Position numbers and translations under genes: made by a program. Below, piece by piece: positions 6,039 through 8,989 of a stretch of 8,989 bases of DNA. The notes below the pieces were generated by a model. The model saw only the letters and a program-made list of their open reading frames with translations, was not told the DNA's origin and searched no databases. The stretch's first letter is position 1, and every line of letters starts with the position of its first letter. The DNA lies in assembly GCA_009785395.1 (NCBI GenBank), contig WQWK01000066.1, forward strand, positions 1 through 8,989, read 5' to 3'. Source of the DNA: Conexibacteraceae bacterium (lineage in GTDB: Bacteria; Actinomycetota; Thermoleophilia; Solirubrobacterales; Solirubrobacteraceae).

Positions 6039-7295
6039 CCGCCGCGCGACGACACCGGGGGGCGACTCCTCGAACAGCGCCCGCGGCCGGTCCGCCTCCT
6101 CGACGGCGGCCGCAGCCTGCTCGTCATCGGGGGCCAGCCGCACGTCACGCGCCGATTGGGTGATCTGCTCGACCACCGCGAGCTCAGCCCCACTCGCCAC
6201 GGCGCCATGCTCGGCGAAGCGCCGCGCGCTCGGCAGAACACGCGCCTCATAGGAGCCGACGGTCTCGTTGTAGGCCTTGACCGTGCTGTTTAGCCGGCCG
6301 CCCAGCGTCGCGATCAGCGATGACAGCTTCGCGAGCCGGCCGTGCAGCTCGCGCCCGAGCTCCGAGACCGCCAGCGCAGACTCGGCGACCCGCTCCTGCT
6401 GCCAGCCGTAGCCGACCGAGTGCAGGAGCGCGAGCAGCGTGGTGGGCGTCGCGATCAGCACCCGGCGCCCCATCGCGTCCTCGATCAGCTCGGGGTCGGC
6501 GTCGAGCGCGGCGCCGTAGAGGTGCTCGCCCGGCAGGAACAGGACGACGAAGTCCGGGGTCGAATCCATCCCGGCCCAATAGGCCTTGTCCGAGAGCTGC
6601 TTGACGTGGCGTCGCAGCAACCGCGCGTGCGCCTGCAGGTGCTGAGCGCGGGTCTGCTCGTCCGGTGCCTCATACGCGTCGAGAATGCCCTGCAGCGGCG
6701 CTTTGGCGTCGACCACGACGTGCTTGCCGCCGGGCAGGTTGACCACCAGGTCGGGGCGCAGCGTCCGCTCGTCCCCGTCAAAGCTCGCCTGCTCGTTGAA
6801 GTCGCAGTGCGGCACCATGCCGGCCAGCTCGACGACCTTGCGCAGCTGCATCTGGCCCCATTGTCCACGCGTATTGGGCTTGCGCAGCGCCGTGACCAGC
6901 GCGCCCGTCTCGGTCCGCAGCTTGTCGTTGCTCTCCGTCAGATTGCGCAGGTGTTGCGCGAGCATCCCGCGCGACTCATGGCGTTCCCTGTTGAGCGCGA
7001 GCAGCTGCTGGTCGACCCGCTGCAACTGCTCGGCGATCGGCCTGACCATCTGCTCGACCGCAAGGCTGCGCTTGTCGATCTCACCCTTTGCCTGCGCATT
7101 GCCGGCCTGCAGCTGGGACCTCGCCAGCTCGGTCAATTGCTTGACGCTGGCGTCCAGCGCCTCGGCGCTCATCGCCTTGAATGAGTCGGCCATCTGCGCC
7201 TGGCCGTCACGCAACGCGCGGATGCGCTCACGCATCACCAGCGCAGTCACACCCGCGCCGGCTATCAATCCGACGAACAGCCAAACAACACTCAT
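6021..7295 (-). CDS. rmuC: RmuC-family DNA recombination protein
   Basis: RmuC proteins limit recombination between inverted repeats and are predicted nucleases of the PD-(D/E)xK type. The 424-residue protein has an N-terminal membrane helix (about 3-20), a long coiled-coil region (about 25-135), and then the conserved core. Core marks are RGQWGQMQLRKVVELAGM at 143-160, RPDLVVNLPGG at 180-190 with VVVDAKAPL at 193-201 (P181, D182, D196 and K198 match the nuclease pattern), PDFVVLFLPGEHLYGAAL at 247-264, and a helical GYGWQQERVAESALAVSELG at 295-314. The tail after about 385 is acidic, then basic, and probably disordered. The ATG is secure because a TGA stands directly before it. There is no Shine-Dalgarno sequence. 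A 19-base palindrome covers the start codon, and a LexA-type box lies 34 bases upstream, which suggests SOS control. Confidence 0.92.
   Translation of the reverse strand: MSVVWLFVGLIAGAGVTALVMRERIRALRDGQAQMADSFKAMSAEALDASVKQLTELARSQLQAGNAQAKGEIDKRSLAVEQMVRPIAEQLQRVDQQLLALNRERHESRGMLAQHLRNLTESNDKLRTETGALVTALRKPNTRGQWGQMQLRKVVELAGMVPHCDFNEQASFDGDERTLRPDLVVNLPGGKHVVVDAKAPLQGILDAYEAPDEQTRAQHLQAHARLLRRHVKQLSDKAYWAGMDSTPDFVVLFLPGEHLYGAALDADPELIEDAMGRRVLIATPTTLLALLHSVGYGWQQERVAESALAVSELGRELHGRLAKLSSLIATLGGRLNSTVKAYNETVGSYEARVLPSARRFAEHGAVASGAELAVVEQITQSARDVRLAPDDEQAAAAVEEADRPRALFEESPPGVVARRLRAAE
6026..6044. terminator. GC hairpin in the glycosyltransferase/rmuC overlap (weak terminator candidate)
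   Basis: CGGCGGC (6026-6032) and GCCGCCG (6038-6044) form a perfect seven-pair stem with a five-base loop. It spans the glycosyltransferase stop codon and the last codons of convergent rmuC. No U-run follows on either strand, so function as a bidirectional stop is only a possibility. Confidence 0.25.
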
Positions 7296-7306
7296 TCAAT
7301 GAGTGT
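7288..7306. promoter_or_regulatory. Perfect 9-1-9 palindrome across the rmuC start codon
   Basis: ACACTCATT-C-AATGAGTGT is a perfect inverted repeat. The rmuC ATG (7295-7293) lies inside one arm. It could be a repressor operator. In mRNA form it could fold as a seven-pair stem with a five-base loop that hides part of the start codon, provided the transcript starts far enough upstream. No known regulator is recognised from the sequence. Confidence 0.5.
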
Positions 7307-7325
7307 CGCGCCCGGCCCGGACGGA

Positions 7326-7349
7326 ACGATCGAACGGAGGTTCGATCGT
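7326..7349. promoter_or_regulatory. LexA (SOS) box-like operator upstream of rmuC
   Basis: The arms ACGATCGAAC (7326-7335) and GTTCGATCGT (7340-7349) flank GGAG and are perfectly complementary. The core TCGAAC-N4-GTTCGA (7330-7345) is the consensus of the mycobacterial and Bacillus-type LexA box (CGAAC-N4-GTTCG). It ends 34 bases upstream of the rmuC ATG, where a promoter would be expected. It also follows the SepIVA-like stop by 16 bases, so it could double as a ten-pair terminator hairpin, though no U-run follows. Confidence 0.65.
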
Positions 7350-7365
7350 GCGAGCCCCTGCCGCT

Positions 7366-7830
7366 TTAGGCGACTTCGGCGGGCTCGTCCTTGCCCGCGA
7401 GGCGATCGCGTCCGCGCTGTACGGCGGCGATGAACTTCGAGAGGTTGACCTCGAGCGTGTTGAGAATCTCGTCGGCGTAGTCCTCGGCGCCGAGCCGGAT
7501 CTCCCGTTCGCGCGCCCGCGCGTCCTCGATGATGTCCTCGGCCGCGTTCTCGGCCTGTTTGGTGACCTCCTGCTGGGAGATCAGCCGGTCCTGGCGGTCG
7601 CGCGCCTCCTTCACGATGCGCTCGGCCTCACGCTTGGCCTCGGCCAGCATCTCCTGACGCTCCTTCACGATCCAGCGCGCCTGCTTGATCTCCTCGGGGA
7701 TCGTCGCGCGCATCTGGTCGAGAATGTCGTAGATCTCCTCCTTGTCAACGCGCACCTGATCCGTAAGCGGCATCGGCTTCGCGTTGTGCACGAGATCGTC
7801 AAGCTTGTCGATGAGTACGAGTACGTCCAT
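7366..7830 (-). CDS. SepIVA/DivIVA-like coiled-coil protein
   Basis: The 154-residue, highly charged protein starts MDVLVLIDKLDDLVHNAKPMPLTD, followed by a segment with DILDQMRATIPEEIKQARWI (35-54), then a helical coiled coil rich in Glu, Arg, Lys and Ala (about 55-130), and ends with YADEILNTLEVNLSKFIAAVQRGRDRL (118-144). From memory, this order (VPMT-like turn, xxAIPxEL, coiled coil, RLxSQxEV, then a C-terminal helix before GR) matches SepIVA (Rv2927c) of Mycobacterium, a DivIVA-type septation factor, but the central coiled coil is much shorter than in that protein of about 245 residues. Automatic annotations may call such proteins ATP synthase subunit B-like because of the coiled coil. No membrane helix is seen. 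It follows coaD by 17 bases and has a good ribosome binding site. A role in cell division or polar growth is inference. Confidence 0.72.
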   Translation of the reverse strand: MDVLVLIDKLDDLVHNAKPMPLTDQVRVDKEEIYDILDQMRATIPEEIKQARWIVKERQEMLAEAKREAERIVKEARDRQDRLISQQEVTKQAENAAEDIIEDARAREREIRLGAEDYADEILNTLEVNLSKFIAAVQRGRDRLAGKDEPAEVA

Positions 7831-7836
7831 CGCGAT

Positions 7837-7842
7837 CCTCTT
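7837..7842 (-). promoter_or_regulatory. Ribosome binding site of the SepIVA-like gene
   Basis: AAGAGG within an A-rich stretch, partly in the 17-base gap after coaD, lies six bases before the ATG. It supports the start at 7830 and is one of the two clear Shine-Dalgarno sequences in the window. Confidence 0.7.
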
Positions 7843-7847
7843 TTTCG

Positions 7848-8331
<484 letters not shown>

Positions 8332-8345
<14 letters not shown>

Positions 8346-8865
8346 GGACTCGGATCAGGGTGTCTCCGTACTGCCGCTCCCGCAGGAGCGGCAGGTCGAG
8401 CGCCAGGGGTGCGCGTCGATCGCTCTCGGCCACGACCCTGGCCTCCGGGGACAGGACGGGCGGCAGCGCGCTCGACAACTCAGGGCCCAGAGAGCTCGCC
8501 ATTCGATATGGGGGGTCGAGGAAGACCAGATCGTATTGACGGTCGGCGACCGGTGTGCAAGCGAGCGCCCGCAGCGCCGGCATGCGGAGCACCTCGGCCC
8601 GCAGGCCGAGGTGCTCCAGGTTCTCCCTGATCACGGCGGCGGCGGCGGCCGCCGAGTCGACGAAGGTGGCGCGCGCGGCGCCGCGTGACAGAGCCTCGAT
8701 CCCGAGCGCACCCGAGCCCGCGAACAGGTCGAGCACCTCTGCGCCGTCGACCGTGGCCAGGATCGAGAACAGGGCCTCGCGCACGCGATCGGATGTCGGC
8801 CGCGTCTGCCCCCCATGCGGCGCTCGCAGCGTCCTGCCCCTGTACTTCCCCGCCACGACCCTCAC
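8332..8865 (-). CDS. rsmD: 16S rRNA (guanine(966)-N2)-methyltransferase RsmD
   Basis: RsmD methylates G966 of 16S rRNA (E. coli numbering) using S-adenosylmethionine. The 177-residue protein opens with RVVAGKYRGRTLRAP, then RPTSDRVREALFSIL at 22-36, the SAM-binding motif VLDLFAGSGALGIEALSRGA at 44-63, the acidic residue VD70 after the second strand, and the catalytic motif DLVFLDPPY at 112-120. The start is GTG at 8865. A TGA in the same frame stands six codons upstream and is the stop of the preceding gene, so the start cannot lie further up except at a rarer codon; GTG codons 3 and 4 are weaker alternatives. No clear Shine-Dalgarno sequence is present, and an 11-base tandem repeat lies just upstream. 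The gene overlaps coaD. Confidence 0.94.
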
Positions 8866-8866
8866 G

Positions 8867-8888
8867 CGCTCACGCCACGCTCACGCCA
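8867..8888. repeat. Tandem 11-base duplication before rsmD
   Basis: CGCTCACGCCA occurs twice in direct tandem (8867-8877 and 8878-8888), covering the preceding gene's last codons and the gap before rsmD. A third partial copy (CTCACGC, 8861-8867) covers the rsmD start. It could be a recent slippage duplication. Confidence 0.6.
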
Positions 8889-8989
8889 GGATCTGAGGTA
8901 GCTCTGCGGCAAGCAGCGCGTGCTCCGGCTCGCTGAGCCCGGGATCGCGGTCGAGCAGCGCGCGGCCGCAGAGCACGGCGCGCTCGAGC
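8881..8989 (-). CDS. recG: Probable RecG helicase, C-terminal end (cut by window edge)
   Basis: Only about 35 C-terminal residues are visible, starting LERAVLCGRALLDRDPGLSEPEH and ending LPQILA before a TGA at 8881-8883. The helical stretch with a DPxL motif is like the C-terminal end of actinobacterial RecG, the branch-migration helicase of recombinational repair, and recG commonly precedes rsmD and coaD. No helicase motif is in the window, so the name rests mostly on context. The stop is in the same frame as rsmD, 15 bases before its start, so a read-through would join the two proteins by five residues. Confidence 0.5.
   Translation of the reverse strand, partial: LERAVLCGRALLDRDPGLSEPEHALLAAELPQILA

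Noticed and set aside
5210..6163. 317-codon plus-strand frame within the glycosyltransferase gene.
   Set aside because: Arg/Ala/Gly/Pro-rich shadow of the real frame, with no motifs.
6342..7184. 280-codon plus-strand frame opposite rmuC, with helical-looking leucine-rich composition.
   Set aside because: Antisense shadow of the coiled-coil part of rmuC; no recognisable domain and no independent start signal.
7326..7349. Reading the dyad only as an intrinsic terminator of the SepIVA-like gene.
   Set aside because: No U-run follows the stem, and the core matches the LexA box exactly and is well placed for rmuC; a terminator role is kept only as a possible second function.

Overview
The window looks like a chromosomal segment of a high-GC actinobacterium, most likely of the Thermoleophilia/Solirubrobacterales type. 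This rests on the strong G+C codon bias, the gene order, and a small coiled-coil gene that resembles SepIVA of mycobacteria. The assignment is from pattern recognition and memory of families; no database search was run. There are twelve genes: ten appear complete and one is cut at each edge. I see no mobile element, tRNA, rRNA or CRISPR array, and no gap above 100 bases.

Right part (8989 down to 7366, minus strand): the probable 3' end of recG, then rsmD (16S rRNA methyltransferase), coaD (coenzyme A synthesis) and a SepIVA/DivIVA-like coiled-coil gene. They are tightly packed (15-base gap, 14-base overlap, 17-base gap) and look like one operon. Left part (3362 down to 1, minus strand): a DUF177 gene (yceD), rpmF (L32), plsX and acpP (fatty acid and phospholipid synthesis), rnc (RNase III) and the 5' part of smc (chromosome condensation). 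This is the classic bacterial yceD-rpmF-plsX-acpP-rnc-smc cluster. CoaD makes coenzyme A, the donor of the phosphopantetheine arm of AcpP. PlsX takes acyl groups from acyl-AcpP for phospholipid synthesis. The other genes in the two blocks serve ribosome assembly, RNA processing and chromosome segregation.

Middle part (about 3400 to 7300): four genes that do not belong to the usual cluster and that alternate in strand: a dual-specificity-type phosphatase (+), a DMT/EamA-like membrane protein (-), an MGDG-synthase-like glycosyltransferase (+) and rmuC (-). Both convergent pairs overlap at their 3' ends, and the divergent pair is separated by only 18 bases.

The most interesting spot is the 70-base gap upstream of rmuC. 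It holds a perfect dyad with the core TCGAAC-N4-GTTCGA, which is the LexA (SOS) box of Gram-positive bacteria and mycobacteria, and a second perfect 9-1-9 palindrome lies across the rmuC start codon. This suggests that the DNA-repair-linked gene rmuC is under SOS control and perhaps a second control. The other notable point is RNase III, where two of the usual acidic metal-site residues appear to be replaced (Ala and Ser) while the two most critical ones are kept.
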